A stretch of DNA of 64,000 nucleotides from Sphingopyxis chilensis (GCF_035930445.1 NZ_CP142394.1:2761501-2825500), one strand, 5' to 3'. Numbered from the stretch's first letter, positions 34,314 to 44,064 are shown. Numbers and translations are program-made. Notes: generated by a model from the letters alone, not told the origin.

Positions 34314-35383
34314 TTCGTCTCTCCCCTGTTTGCCGTTCGTGCCGGCAGCGGGCGCGCTGCGACGCCCTCGTTCGTCATTTTGACCGGCGCGATCGTCCCG
34401 TCGGCGTTGAAGATCATGCGGTCGATCGCGAGCTGGCGCCGCTCGCCGGCGTCCTCGTCGAGCGGCCGGCGATGATAGGCGATATACCAGTCGTCGGTGC
34501 CCGGCACATTGACCACCGAATGATGCCCCGCGCCGCGCGCGATCTTGAAGTCCTGCTGAAGAATCTTGCCCATCGGCTTGAACGGGCCGGTCGGCGACGG
34601 GCCCATCGCATAGGCGACCGAATAGTCGGGACCAGTCCAGCCGCCCTCCGACCACATCAGATAATAGACGCCCTTTCGCTTCACCATGAACGAGCCCTCG
34701 ACATAGCCGGGGGGCGTGATTTCCTTGTAGGTCGTGCCGTCGGGAAAGGGGATGATCGAGGTCAGGTCGTCGCCCAGGCGGACGACATTGCAATGCTTCC
34801 AGCCGCCATAATAGAGATAATGCTGCCCATCATCGTCGCGAAAGACGAACTGGTCGATCGGCTGCGCACCATTGTGGAAGGCATCGATCAGCGGCTTGCC
34901 GATCGCATCCTTGAACGGTCCCTCGGGCCGGTCGCTGACCGCGACGCCGATACCGCCGAGCTGGTCGTCGGACTGGATGTCGTTGGCGCCGAAGAAGAGA
35001 TAATATTTGCCGTCCTTCTCGATCGCCGACGGCGCCCACACGGCATAGGCGGCCCAGGCCACATTCTCGACGTCGAGCGCGTGGTCATGTTTCGTCCAAT
35101 GGACGAGGTCGGGCGATGAAAAGACGTTGAAGAAGGTCTGGAAATGATAGGACGGCCGGACCGTCTTCTGTTCGCGCAGCTTTTTCTGCTGCTCGTTGAA
35201 ATGCCCGGACAGGTCGGGCGTCTCGCCATGATCCGAATAGGTCGGATAAATCCAGTAGCGGTCGCCGAAGACGCGGATTTCGGGGTCGGCATACCAGCCG
35301 GGAACGATCGGATTTTCGGCCGATGCCGCACCGCCCGTCACCAGCGCCGCGCCGGCGATCAGCGATTTCAACCCGACCCGCAT
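34310..35383 (-). CDS. GH43-like glycoside hydrolase
   Basis: A 357-residue five-bladed beta-propeller glycosidase with a signal peptide (SLIAGAALVTGGAASA). The base Asp is in GWYADPEIRVFG, the pKa-modulating Asp in IDQFVFRDDDG, and the acid Glu in GYVEGSFMVK, consistent with GH43. Family 43 enzymes usually remove arabinose, xylose or galactose decorations. In this mannan context it may trim a side-chain sugar, which is inference. ATG at 35383 follows GGGGGA at 7-8 bp. It lies 93 bp after the TonB receptor, with a hairpin between. Confidence 0.85.
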   Translation of the reverse strand: MRVGLKSLIAGAALVTGGAASAENPIVPGWYADPEIRVFGDRYWIYPTYSDHGETPDLSGHFNEQQKKLREQKTVRPSYHFQTFFNVFSSPDLVHWTKHDHALDVENVAWAAYAVWAPSAIEKDGKYYLFFGANDIQSDDQLGGIGVAVSDRPEGPFKDAIGKPLIDAFHNGAQPIDQFVFRDDDGQHYLYYGGWKHCNVVRLGDDLTSIIPFPDGTTYKEITPPGYVEGSFMVKRKGVYYLMWSEGGWTGPDYSVAYAMGPSPTGPFKPMGKILQQDFKIARGAGHHSVVNVPGTDDWYIAYHRRPLDEDAGERRQLAIDRMIFNADGTIAPVKMTNEGVAARPLPARTANRGETK

Positions 35384-35425
35384 TTTCGCGTCCCCCATTT
35401 TACCGGCCCGCTCTCCGAAAGAGGC

Positions 35426-35449
35426 GGGTGGCTCCTTGCGGAGCCACCC
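35426..35449 (-). terminator. 10-bp hairpin after the mannan-locus TonB receptor
   Basis: Perfect stem GGGTGGCTCC / GGAGCCACCC with loop TTGC, 28 bp past the receptor stop and 43 bp before the GH43 start. There is no long U-tract, so it is likely a partial terminator or processing site allowing more receptor than enzyme. Confidence 0.6.
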
Positions 35450-35476
35450 GAGGGGGAGAGCCAAGGCGAAGCCCCA

Positions 35477-38473
35477 TCAGAAGGTGTACGATACGCCAAC
35501 ATAGGCGCGGCGACCGAAATAATTGCTCCGGACGAAGCGCGCGTCGGTGTCGTTGCCGAGGTGCTGGCGCTCTTCCGACTTGGTCAGGTTGATGACCGAG
35601 GCGGTGAGGAGCAGCCCGTCCATCAGCTCGTACGAGGCGTTGATGTCGACCTGTTCATAGGGGTCGGTGTAAACGTTGAGGCCCGAGGCCAGCCCGCCGA
35701 CGACTTCGCCGCGGCGGTTGTACGACGCGCGGACGAGGAACTTGTCGGTTTCATAGAAGACCGACGCATTGACCTGCGTCTTCGCGCTGCCGACGAGCGC
35801 CGATTTGCCGACCGTCTCGCCATCGAGCGTGATGTCGGCGACCGAGGTGTCGTTATAGGTGAAGTTCACCTGCGCGCCGAGGCCGAAGTCGAGCGTATGC
35901 TGGGCATAGACTTCGACGCCCTGCGACCTGGCGTTCGACCCGTTGGCGACGGTCGAATAGGGCTGGATCAGCACCTGCTCGCCATTCACTTCGCGCGTCA
36001 CGTCGAGCACGAGCGGAACGACGAAGTCGGACACGTCCTTGCGGAACAGGCCGACGCCGAGCACCGAGCCGCGATCGAAATACCATTCGACGCCAAGGTC
36101 GTACTGCCAAGCCGAGAAGGGCTGGAGATCGGCGTTGCCGCCGCTGCCCGACCAGCCTTCGAATTCGCCGAACTGGCCGCGATCGAAGGCATAGGCCGCC
36201 GAACGATAGGTCAGCGAACGCTGCGACCCCAGATCGTTGAACGACGGGCGCGCGATCACCTTGGCGACCGCGCCGCGGACGACGACGTCGGGCACGACTT
36301 CGTAGACGACGTTCAGGCTGGGGAGCCAGTCGGTGTAGCTCTTCGACTGATCGATGCGCGTGTTGACGATCTCCTCGCGCTCGTCGAGCGGCCGCACCTG
36401 GCAATTGCCGTCGGGGCCGAGCGGCACGTCGGGATCAAACGGGCCGCCGGGGCCGTCGACGCAATAGTCGCTGAGATATTGCAGCCGGTCCGACGTCACG
36501 CCCGACTGTTTGGTGTGCGCGACGCGCAGGCCGATATTGCCGCGCAGCGGGCCGCTTTCGAAATCGGCCTGCACATAGCCGGCGAACACCTTCTCCTTGA
36601 GGTCGTAGGTGTTGTTCGGCTCGGGCACGCGCACCGACGGGCCATAGGTCGAGTTGATATAGTCGAGATAATTTTCGAAATTGATGCCCGGGAACAGGTT
36701 CGCGTCGAACCCGCCGGCGATGTTGCCGATCGGATTGTCGTAGAAATATTCGGGCCGCGCGACCGCACCCGCGGGCGTGTCCTGATAACGCAGCTTGGTG
36801 GCCGGATCGGCATACCATTCGTTGCGGCCGGTTTCGCGGTGGATGCTCATCTCGCGCCACTTGCCGCCGACGCGGAAGGCGCTCAAAAAGCTGTCGAAGC
36901 GGCGGACGAGATCAAGCTGGGCATAACGCTGCGAGATCGCGCTGTTGGTGAAGCCCGATCCGGTCGAGCCGACGTCGATCTGCGCGACGCCGTTCTTGAT
37001 ATTTTCCTGCAGCTCGGGCGAGAATTCCATGTTGAGGTTGCCGCCGGTGAAATCCCACGCGCTCAGGAAATTGCCGTTCTGCTCCTGTCCGGTGATCGTC
37101 AGGCGCGGTTTCGCTGCGACGCCGAAGCGCATCGACGGGCCGCCGGTCGCTTTCGTCTTGCCGAACTTCACCACCGCGTCGAAATTATCGGTGTTGTAGG
37201 CGACCTCGGTCTCAAACGTGTTCGACACCTGCTTTTCGCGGCTGTACGTCCCCGCGATCTGCGGCGTTTCCATCGTGCAGGGCGTCGCATTCGCCGAACA
37301 GCCGGTCCCCGCGGCCGGAACCTGGAAATTGGCCGACTGAAAGATCGTGCCGCTTTCGTCGAAGGTCGGGCCAGTGAAGAAATTGCCATAGCCCCATTCG
37401 GGGATCTTCAGCACGTTGCTCTGAAAGTTGCTCTTGTAGTCGAAGCGAAAATAATTGGCGGTGACGGTCAGATTTTCGAACGGCCGCATCTGTGCGGTCG
37501 CCTGGATGCCGAGCCGCTTGCGCTGCTGCGAGAAGACTTCGGCATTGACCGACTGCGGCGCCCAATGGCCCGAATAATGCGTGCCATCCTGTGCGGTCAC
37601 GCCCTCGCCCGGCCAATAGGAAATCGCGTCGTCGTTTTCGAAAGGATTGCCGTTGACGTCGGTCGCGGGGGTAATGATGTCGCCGTTCGCGTCGCGGTCG
37701 CTCCACCAGCGCCAGGTTTCGGTCGAGCCGCGCAATTCGCGGTTCGAGCGTTCCTGATAGGTCGCGCCGATCAGGAAGCCGAGCCGCTCTTCGGGGTCTT
37801 TCCACGAAATCTGGCCGGCAATCTGCGGGTCGAATTTCTTCGTCGTGTCCGAATAGGTGCCTTCGGCCGAGACGAAGCCCGACCAGGCCGGCAGGTCGAA
37901 GGGACGGCGGGTGTTGAGAATCACCGTGCCGCCGACGCCGCCTTCCTCAAGCCGCGCTTCGGCCGATTTATAGACTTCGGTGCTGGCGATGAAATTCGAC
38001 GGCAGCAGCACATAGTTGAACGAGCGCGACGGATCGCCGCTGTCGGCGCCGGCGATGAAATTGCCGTTGAGCAGGGTCAGCGTCAGGTCCGACTGGAGCC
38101 CGCGGATGCTGACGCGGCTGCCCTCGCCGCCGTCGCGGGTGATGATCACACCGGGAACGCGCTGCAGCGCGTCGGCGACATTCTTGTCGGGAAATTTGCC
38201 GATGTCCTCGGCGGTGATGACCTCGATCAGCGAGTTCGCCTCGCGCTTCTGCTCGAGGCTCTGTTCGATCGACTGGCGATAGCCGGTGACGACGATCGCG
38301 TCGCCCGGCGCCTCGGCCGCGTCGTCAGCCGGCGGCGGCGCTTCGGGCGCCGCCTGCGCGTGCGCCTGCCCCGCACCGCACAAGGCGACCATCGCGCCTG
38401 CGCTCAGCATCAGTTCGCGCACCAGCCGCTCGCGCCGCGCCGCCTTCGATATATGGATTTGTCCTGCCTTCAT
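35477..38473 (-). CDS. TonB-dependent receptor of the mannan locus
   Basis: A 998-residue receptor. Long basic N-terminus then a signal segment (LMLSAGAMVALCGAGQAHA), TonB box IVVTGYRQS, and a plug with ITAEDIGKFPDKNVADALQRVPGV and EARLEEGGVGGTVILNTRRPF, typical of the Xanthomonas/Caulobacter-type carbohydrate receptors. The barrel ends in YVGVSYTF. ATG at 38473 has GGGAGGT about 8 bp upstream. It probably imports oligomannosides across the outer membrane. It heads the GH43-GH92-GH125-GH92-kinase-GH92 gene string. The long ORF on the opposite strand is a GC-codon shadow. Confidence 0.92.
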   Translation of the reverse strand: MKAGQIHISKAARRERLVRELMLSAGAMVALCGAGQAHAQAAPEAPPPADDAAEAPGDAIVVTGYRQSIEQSLEQKREANSLIEVITAEDIGKFPDKNVADALQRVPGVIITRDGGEGSRVSIRGLQSDLTLTLLNGNFIAGADSGDPSRSFNYVLLPSNFIASTEVYKSAEARLEEGGVGGTVILNTRRPFDLPAWSGFVSAEGTYSDTTKKFDPQIAGQISWKDPEERLGFLIGATYQERSNRELRGSTETWRWWSDRDANGDIITPATDVNGNPFENDDAISYWPGEGVTAQDGTHYSGHWAPQSVNAEVFSQQRKRLGIQATAQMRPFENLTVTANYFRFDYKSNFQSNVLKIPEWGYGNFFTGPTFDESGTIFQSANFQVPAAGTGCSANATPCTMETPQIAGTYSREKQVSNTFETEVAYNTDNFDAVVKFGKTKATGGPSMRFGVAAKPRLTITGQEQNGNFLSAWDFTGGNLNMEFSPELQENIKNGVAQIDVGSTGSGFTNSAISQRYAQLDLVRRFDSFLSAFRVGGKWREMSIHRETGRNEWYADPATKLRYQDTPAGAVARPEYFYDNPIGNIAGGFDANLFPGINFENYLDYINSTYGPSVRVPEPNNTYDLKEKVFAGYVQADFESGPLRGNIGLRVAHTKQSGVTSDRLQYLSDYCVDGPGGPFDPDVPLGPDGNCQVRPLDEREEIVNTRIDQSKSYTDWLPSLNVVYEVVPDVVVRGAVAKVIARPSFNDLGSQRSLTYRSAAYAFDRGQFGEFEGWSGSGGNADLQPFSAWQYDLGVEWYFDRGSVLGVGLFRKDVSDFVVPLVLDVTREVNGEQVLIQPYSTVANGSNARSQGVEVYAQHTLDFGLGAQVNFTYNDTSVADITLDGETVGKSALVGSAKTQVNASVFYETDKFLVRASYNRRGEVVGGLASGLNVYTDPYEQVDINASYELMDGLLLTASVINLTKSEERQHLGNDTDARFVRSNYFGRRAYVGVSYTF

Positions 38474-38587
38474 CACATCGACCTCCCTGTTCGAGGGGCT
38501 GTTCGCCCCCGCTCGTTATTCGGTGCCTTCGGGTCACCGAGCGGCGGACCCTTCGATCCGTTGAGCCTCTCTCAGAATATAAAAAAC

Positions 38588-38605
38588 AATTTGTCAAAAT
38601 AAATT
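38588..38605 (-). promoter_or_regulatory. AT-rich promoter element of the TonB receptor operon
   Basis: On the minus strand AATTTATTTTGACAAATT, containing a consensus -35 TTGACA, in the only AT-rich patch of the 289-bp gap 38474-38762. A closely similar string, AATTTATTTGATCAATT, occurs upstream of the sugar permease (44197-44213). A good -10 at 17 bp is not visible. Promoter or shared operator; low certainty. Confidence 0.4.
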
Positions 38606-38708
38606 TTTCGAACCGGGGGCGCGACGCGATGAATCGTTGCCAACCCGGCAGAAATCCTCAGTTTTACGTTGTTTATTGCGCCCCGGTGAGCCGTCGCGCG
38701 ACTCAGCG

Positions 38709-38735
38709 CCCGCCACCCCAAGCCGGGATGGCGGG
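38709..38735 (-). terminator. Terminator-like hairpin after the GH2 gene
   Basis: Arms CCCGCCA / TGGCGGG, with further C/G pairing inside, 28 bp downstream of the GH2 stop on the coding strand. It probably ends the manA-GH92-GH2 transcript before the TonB receptor promoter. Confidence 0.55.
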
Positions 38736-38762
38736 TGCCGTCACGCTTTCACCCGATGCCCG

Positions 38763-40712
38763 TCAGTCGGGCGCCGGAGTCGTCCACAGCGGCGCGGCGA
38801 TCTTTGCCAGCGCCTCCGCCGGCGCTTTCGGCACCGCGCGGTCATAGGTCAAAAGCCCGTTGATCTCGTCCTCGACATCGGTGGTCTGGGTATAGACCGA
38901 GGCGCTGAGCCCATTCTCCTTTGCCTGGCGGATCACGCCTTCCATCTTGCGGCGGAAACGGACGAGATATTCCTTCTCGTCCTGCGCGACCTGATAGCTC
39001 CAATTGCCCTTGCCCGGTTTCCAGATATGGCCCGGCACGGGAAAGCCGACGCCGCCATATTCGCCGAGCACGATCGCGCGATTCGTCTGAAGCGGCGGCG
39101 TCCTCGGCACGTCTTCATAGGTGTGGATGTCGAGCATCTCCGACGCCCCCGGCGCGACGTCGAGCCAGCCCGAATTGGCGTTCACCAGTCGCGAGGGATC
39201 AAGCCCCTTCACGAAGCGCGCGAGCGTCGCCGAATCATATTGACCCCACCCTTCGTTGTTGACGACCCAGGTGACGATCGAAGGAAAGGCCCGCAGTTCG
39301 CCGACCATTTCGGACAATTGCTTCTGCTGCTCGGCGAGCGTTTCCGAAGGGAAAATCGCCTGATACTGGCTGGTGCCGGCGAGATATTGATCCTCGCCGC
39401 CGCCCGAGGGCATGTCCTGCCAGATCAGCATCCCGAGCCGGTCGGCGTCGTGATAATAGCGCGCGGGTTCGACCTTGATATGCTTCCTGAGCATGTTGAA
39501 CCCCGCCTTCTTCAGGAAGACGATGTCGCTCTTCATCGCCTCTTCGGACGGCGGTGTGTAGAGCCCGTCGGGCCACCAGCCCTGATCGAGCGTGCCGTGC
39601 TGGAAGAGCGGCTTGTTGTTGAGCAGGATCGCGGGTTGCCCCGCAACGCGGCCGGGGCCGATCGACACTTTGCGCATCGCGAAATAGGCGGCGACGCTGT
39701 CGCGCGGCGCCCCCTGAACCTGCGCCTTCGCATAGACGCGGCTTTCGTGGTCGGTGAAGCGCGAGTCATAAGCCTTGCGGTCGCGCTCGGCCTCGCCCGC
39801 ATAGGGATCGGCGATCGTCACCAGTTCGGCCTTGAGGTCATAGAGATGGGGATCGTCGGGCGACCAGAGATGCGCGTCCGGGATCGCGAGCGTCGCCTGC
39901 CGGTTGGCGCGAATGATCGTCGAGGCGATCGGCTTGCCGCCCGCGCTCGCGGTCAAGCGCACCGCGTCGGTGTCGTTGGCCCAGCCCGAGAGCGCCACCG
40001 CGACATCGACGGTGCCGCGATCGATATCGGGGGTCGCGCGCACCTCGGCGATATGGAGCTTCGGCACCGGCTCGATCCACACCGTCTGCCAGATGCCGCT
40101 GACCGCGGTGTACCAGATGCCCGCGGGATCGAGAATCTGCTTGCCGCGCGGCTGCGTCCCCGCGCTCGTCGGGTCGGTGACCTCGACGACCAGCTCGTTC
40201 TCGCCGGCCTTGAGATAGGGGGTGATGTCGAAACCGAAGGCGTCGAAGCCGCCCTTGTGCGATCCGACGACCGATCCGTTGACGCGCACCGTCGCCTCAT
40301 AATCGACCGCGCCGAAGTTGAGCATGACATTCTCGCCGCGCCAGTCGGCGGGGACGGTGAAGCTGCGGCGATACCAGATTCGGTCGTCGGGCGTCACCTT
40401 GCGCGCGACGCGCGACAGCTTGGACTCGACCGGAAAGGGCACGAGGATCTGACCGTCCATCGTCGCCGGACGCTCGGCGGCCTTGGGCGCGATCGCATAG
40501 TCCCACAGACCGTTGAGATTGACCCAGCGTTCGCGCACCATCTGCGGACGCGGATAGAGCCGCCACGCGTTTTCAGGGGTGACCTCCCTGCCCCAGCGCG
40601 TCGTCAGCTCGCCGGTGTAGACGGCATCGTCGGCGGGCGGTGCGGCGGTCTGCGCCTGCGCCGCAAGCGGCGCGAGGGCAAGAAGGGATGCGGTGATCAG
40701 AAGGCTGCGCAT
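38763..40712 (-). CDS. Glycoside hydrolase family 2 protein
   Basis: A 649-residue exported GH2 enzyme (signal LLALAPLAAQA). Jelly-roll sugar-binding domain at about 60-220 (VNLNGLWDYAI, IWYRRSFTVP), Ig-like domain to about 340, then the TIM barrel. Acid/base Glu487 in NNEGWG and nucleophile Glu551 in LGEYGG. GH2 covers beta-mannosidase, beta-galactosidase and beta-glucuronidase. The context makes beta-mannosidase (the core mannose of N-glycans) attractive but not proven. ATG at 40712 preceded by AGGAG. Confidence 0.9.
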   Translation of the reverse strand: MRSLLITASLLALAPLAAQAQTAAPPADDAVYTGELTTRWGREVTPENAWRLYPRPQMVRERWVNLNGLWDYAIAPKAAERPATMDGQILVPFPVESKLSRVARKVTPDDRIWYRRSFTVPADWRGENVMLNFGAVDYEATVRVNGSVVGSHKGGFDAFGFDITPYLKAGENELVVEVTDPTSAGTQPRGKQILDPAGIWYTAVSGIWQTVWIEPVPKLHIAEVRATPDIDRGTVDVAVALSGWANDTDAVRLTASAGGKPIASTIIRANRQATLAIPDAHLWSPDDPHLYDLKAELVTIADPYAGEAERDRKAYDSRFTDHESRVYAKAQVQGAPRDSVAAYFAMRKVSIGPGRVAGQPAILLNNKPLFQHGTLDQGWWPDGLYTPPSEEAMKSDIVFLKKAGFNMLRKHIKVEPARYYHDADRLGMLIWQDMPSGGGEDQYLAGTSQYQAIFPSETLAEQQKQLSEMVGELRAFPSIVTWVVNNEGWGQYDSATLARFVKGLDPSRLVNANSGWLDVAPGASEMLDIHTYEDVPRTPPLQTNRAIVLGEYGGVGFPVPGHIWKPGKGNWSYQVAQDEKEYLVRFRRKMEGVIRQAKENGLSASVYTQTTDVEDEINGLLTYDRAVPKAPAEALAKIAAPLWTTPAPD

Positions 40713-40733
40713 GGTATCTCCTGTTGAAGAGGG

Positions 40734-40797
40734 GAGCCCGGGACCCAAGGGGGAAGGCGGATCCCGGGCTCGCGCCCCCGCGGAGGACACGGGGGCG
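40734..40797 (-). terminator. Two GC hairpins between GH92 D and GH2
   Basis: First stem GAGCCCGGGA (40734-40743) / TCCCGGGCTC (40762-40771). Second stem CGCCCCCG (40773-40780) / CGGGGGCG (40790-40797). Together they fill the 99-bp gap between the two genes. Probable attenuation or mRNA-stability elements rather than an operon end. Confidence 0.5.
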
Positions 40798-40811
40798 AGG
40801 GGCTCGTCAGG

Positions 40812-43163
40812 TCAGCGTTTTCGCGACATCGAAGGCGGTGCGGCGCCGGGCGCGGCGCCCCACGCCTTGTTCGGTTTGGGGCCCATGGTGAAGACGAAGG
40901 TCGCGCCATCCTTGACGTCGTCATGGCTGAACCACGGCTTGTTCCACGGTTTGCCGTCGAGCGTCGCCGACTGGATATAGACGTTCGTATCCGAATTGCC
41001 CTTCGCGACGATGCGCAGCGTCTTGCCGTTACCCATGTCGAGGCTGGCGTCGTCGAACAGCGGGCTGCCGATGATATAATCCTGGCTCGACGGATCGACA
41101 GGATAAAAGCCGAGCGCCGAAAGCGCGTACCAGGACGAGGTCGCGCCCTGATCGTCCATGCCGGGATAGCCATAGCCCGCGGCGTCGCTGGCATAGGTTT
41201 TCTCGAGGATCTGGCGTACCAGCGCCTGCGTCTTCCACGGCTGGCCGCTCCAGTTGTAATAATAGGGCGCCTGCTGGTCGGGCTGGTTGCCGTGGACATA
41301 TTGGCCGATCACGCCGGTGCAGTCGCGGCAGATGCCCGTGGGATTATAGGGCTTGGTGAAAAACTCGTCGAGCTTGGCATTGAAGGCATCGCGCCCGCCA
41401 AGGAGGCCGATCAGTCCCTCTACGTCGTGCGGGACGAGCCACAGCGTCGACCAGCCCGACGCTTCCTTCATCATGAAATTATAATAGGGTTCCTGCGGGT
41501 CGAACGGCGCGATCCATTTGCCGTCGGCGGTGCGCCCGCGCATGAAGCCGATCGATTTGTCGAAGACGTTGGCGTAATTGCCCGCGCGCTTCAGGAACAT
41601 CCGGTAGTCGGCGTCCTTGCCGAGCTTCTTCGCGTAGAGCGCGAGCGCATAATCGTCCCACGCATATTCGAGCGTCTTGTCGGCGCCCGCCTTGCCGCCG
41701 GCATAGGGCGGGCTGGGATTATGGTCGGGCACGATGTCCGAAATCCACCCCTGCTCCATATATTCGGCGAGATAGCCGCGCGGCCCCTTCGGATCGGTCG
41801 CATTCTTGCGCAGATATTCATAGGCGGCTTCGTAGTCGAATTCGATGCCGCGTTCCCACGCGCCGAGGAAGAGGAACACCGCATTGTCGCCGTGGAACGA
41901 CGTGTTCATATAGCCCTTCTCGCGCGCCATCGCGAGTTCGGACGCCATGATGTTCTGGACCGCCGCGGGCTCCATCAGTTCGAGCAGGACGATCTGGTTG
42001 CGCCCCGTGTCCCAGAAGGGAACCGGGCCGTAACGGTCGTGCGTCGCGGTCTGGACCTTGCCATTGGTGTCGGCGAACCTCTCGCCCTTCTGCGCGATCA
42101 GCCGCGGCGAGGCGAAGGATTGGAACAGCGTCGAGTAGAAGAGCTTGCGCTGCTTGTCGGTGCCGCCCGTCACGCGCACGCGGTTCAACAGCTGCGCCCA
42201 TGTATCGCGCGCCGCCTTGTGAACGCCGTCGAAGTCCCAGCCGGGCACTTCGGCGGCGAGCCGCTGCGTGGCCTGCTCAAAGCTGGTGCCGTGCGCCATC
42301 TTCACCAGCACCTGTTCGCCGGCTTTCGTTTTGAAGGTCACATAGCTGCCGGCGTAGCTGCCCGTCATCTCGCGCCCGCCGGGTTTCACGTCGCTGGTGC
42401 CGATGCCCCAGCCTTCATTGTCGCCGGGCGCCTTGCGGAAGGTGCCGAGCGCGGCAAAGGGCTTCGAAAATTCGGCGACGAAATAGCCGCCGTCGGCACT
42501 GTCCTTGTCGTTCGATATGCCGCGTATGATGCGGTCGCCGACGACCTCGACCGAGCCGCCGTGGCGCGGCAGGTTGACGATGATGTTCGATCGCTGGCTT
42601 TCGGGGAAGGTGAAGCGCATCACGCTCGCCCAGCGCGTCGCGGTCAGTTCGGCCTGCGTGCGGAAGCTGTCGAGATAGACCGAATAATAGCCAGGAGACG
42701 CCTTTTCGCGCGACTTGTCATAGTATGACTGGCTGTAGGCGGGCGGCGGCGACCAGTCGCCGACCACGGGCATGATGAAAGGCTCGGCGCCGCCGCCATA
42801 GGTCGAGCCGCCACCGCCGGTGAAACCGATCATCGTCGGGTTGGTGTAATAATAGGGAACGGGAACGCCGTTCGGATAGAGCAGCTCGATATTGTTGTTG
42901 ACCGGCGCCGCCTCGACCGACCCGTGCGGCAGCCGAGCGCCCGGCGAGGTCTGTCCCGAATAGACGGGTTCGCCCGGCGGCGGCGCGTTGCCGATCACCG
43001 CGGGATCGTCGAGCGGCGCGGTGCCGACGAGCGGGTTGGCGAGATCGACCGGCGATTGGGCGGCAGCCGCCGAAAGGGCCAGCATCGCCGCCGAGCACGC
43101 CATCGCGGCGGCCGCCCTTCGCGCGCGCGATTGCACCCGGTTCGAACCCATTCCCTTTTCCAT
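40812..43163 (-). CDS. GH92 family protein D (divergent, Gln-type active site)
   Basis: A 783-residue exported GH92 protein. It is the most divergent of the four. The N-terminal region reads SPVDLANPLVGTAPLDDP, and a GGGGSTYGGGAE segment replaces the usual FSHTH. The acid position is Gln627 (HGNQPDQQAPYYYNW) and the base motif is GMDDQGATSSWY. Like protein C, it lacks the catalytic-acid Glu. The Cys pair CRDC near 612-615 may be a disulfide. ATG at 43163 has AGAGGG upstream. It lies between manA and GH2 in one unit. Confidence 0.88.
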   Translation of the reverse strand: MEKGMGSNRVQSRARRAAAAMACSAAMLALSAAAAQSPVDLANPLVGTAPLDDPAVIGNAPPPGEPVYSGQTSPGARLPHGSVEAAPVNNNIELLYPNGVPVPYYYTNPTMIGFTGGGGSTYGGGAEPFIMPVVGDWSPPPAYSQSYYDKSREKASPGYYSVYLDSFRTQAELTATRWASVMRFTFPESQRSNIIVNLPRHGGSVEVVGDRIIRGISNDKDSADGGYFVAEFSKPFAALGTFRKAPGDNEGWGIGTSDVKPGGREMTGSYAGSYVTFKTKAGEQVLVKMAHGTSFEQATQRLAAEVPGWDFDGVHKAARDTWAQLLNRVRVTGGTDKQRKLFYSTLFQSFASPRLIAQKGERFADTNGKVQTATHDRYGPVPFWDTGRNQIVLLELMEPAAVQNIMASELAMAREKGYMNTSFHGDNAVFLFLGAWERGIEFDYEAAYEYLRKNATDPKGPRGYLAEYMEQGWISDIVPDHNPSPPYAGGKAGADKTLEYAWDDYALALYAKKLGKDADYRMFLKRAGNYANVFDKSIGFMRGRTADGKWIAPFDPQEPYYNFMMKEASGWSTLWLVPHDVEGLIGLLGGRDAFNAKLDEFFTKPYNPTGICRDCTGVIGQYVHGNQPDQQAPYYYNWSGQPWKTQALVRQILEKTYASDAAGYGYPGMDDQGATSSWYALSALGFYPVDPSSQDYIIGSPLFDDASLDMGNGKTLRIVAKGNSDTNVYIQSATLDGKPWNKPWFSHDDVKDGATFVFTMGPKPNKAWGAAPGAAPPSMSRKR

Positions 43164-43236
43164 TGCGACCCTCTTCCCTGTAGTCTTGTCGTTGGTTACG
43201 CGTCTGTGCGGCGCGGCTGGCTGCGCGCCGCCGCGG

Positions 43237-44064
43237 TCATTGCAGGCGCCCCTCCCCCGGATAGGCCAGCAGCAGGTCGGCACCGGCATCGGCGGCGATC
43301 GTCACCGAACCCGTGAGCGCAAGACATTCGCCCGCTTCGAAGGCGACGCCGTCGGCGAGCCCGTTGCCCGCCACCGGGATCAGCCACGCCGTAACGCCGT
43401 CAGGAAGCGCGATTGTCCGCGCGCCGCCCGCGAGCCGTTCGAGCACGAACTTCGGACCGTCGACGAGTATCTCGCGGTCGTCGGCGACCCGGCCCGGCGA
43501 CGGATAGGCGGTGTAGGGCCGTGGGTCGGCGACCGCGATGCCGTCGTCCAGATGCAATTCGCGCGGGCGGCCATAATCGTAGAGGCGGTATGTCGTCTCG
43601 CTGTTCTGCTGCACCTCGATCAGCGTCAGTCCGGCGCCGATCGCATGAACGGTGCCCGAAGGGACGTAGAAGAAATCGCCGGCCTTGACGGGCTTCCAAT
43701 CGAGCAATTGCTCGATGCTGCCGTCGAGCGCGGAGTCGCGCAGCTTCGCCTTTTCGACCGGCGCCTTCGTCCCGAGCGCGATCGTCGAACCGGGCTCGGC
43801 ACCGAGGATCAGCCAGCATTCGTCCTTGCCGCGCGGCAATCCGCGGTCATGCGCCTGCGCGTCGTCGGGGTGGACCTGTACGGACAGCTTTTCGCTGGTG
43901 AACAGATATTTGACCAGCAGATCGGGCGCCGCGTCGCCGGGCGTCTGGAACCATATTTCGCCAACCGGTTCGCCGCCCGCCGGGGCATCGCCAAACGGGG
44001 CCCGCAATTCACGCCGCCCCCAGGGCTTTTCCACCCGGTGAGTCGCAAGCAAGATCGCTGGCAC
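43237..44064 (-). CDS. manA: Class I mannose-6-phosphate isomerase
   Basis: A 275-residue type I phosphomannose isomerase, short bacterial form. KPWGRRELR at the N-terminus, zinc ligands in LSVQVHPDD and in KDECW, and the PSGTVHAIG His. It interconverts mannose-6-phosphate and fructose-6-phosphate in the cytoplasm, taking mannan-derived sugar into glycolysis. GTG at 44064 with AGGAGGGG just upstream is preferred; TTG at 44067 is possible. First gene of manA-GH92-GH2 and divergent from the permease gene. Confidence 0.93.
   Translation of the reverse strand: MPAILLATHRVEKPWGRRELRAPFGDAPAGGEPVGEIWFQTPGDAAPDLLVKYLFTSEKLSVQVHPDDAQAHDRGLPRGKDECWLILGAEPGSTIALGTKAPVEKAKLRDSALDGSIEQLLDWKPVKAGDFFYVPSGTVHAIGAGLTLIEVQQNSETTYRLYDYGRPRELHLDDGIAVADPRPYTAYPSPGRVADDREILVDGPKFVLERLAGGARTIALPDGVTAWLIPVAGNGLADGVAFEAGECLALTGSVTIAADAGADLLLAYPGEGRLQ

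Noticed and set aside
38577..38600. TTGACA followed by TATATT as a complete sigma-70 promoter before the mannan TonB receptor
   Set aside because: The spacer is only about 10 bp, too short for a normal -35/-10 pair; kept only as an AT-rich element.
35144..38602. 1152-codon open frame on the plus strand opposite the mannan TonB receptor
   Set aside because: Arg/Ala/Asp-rich composition without domains; a shadow of GC-rich codon usage in the opposite strand. The minus-strand receptor has full family motifs.
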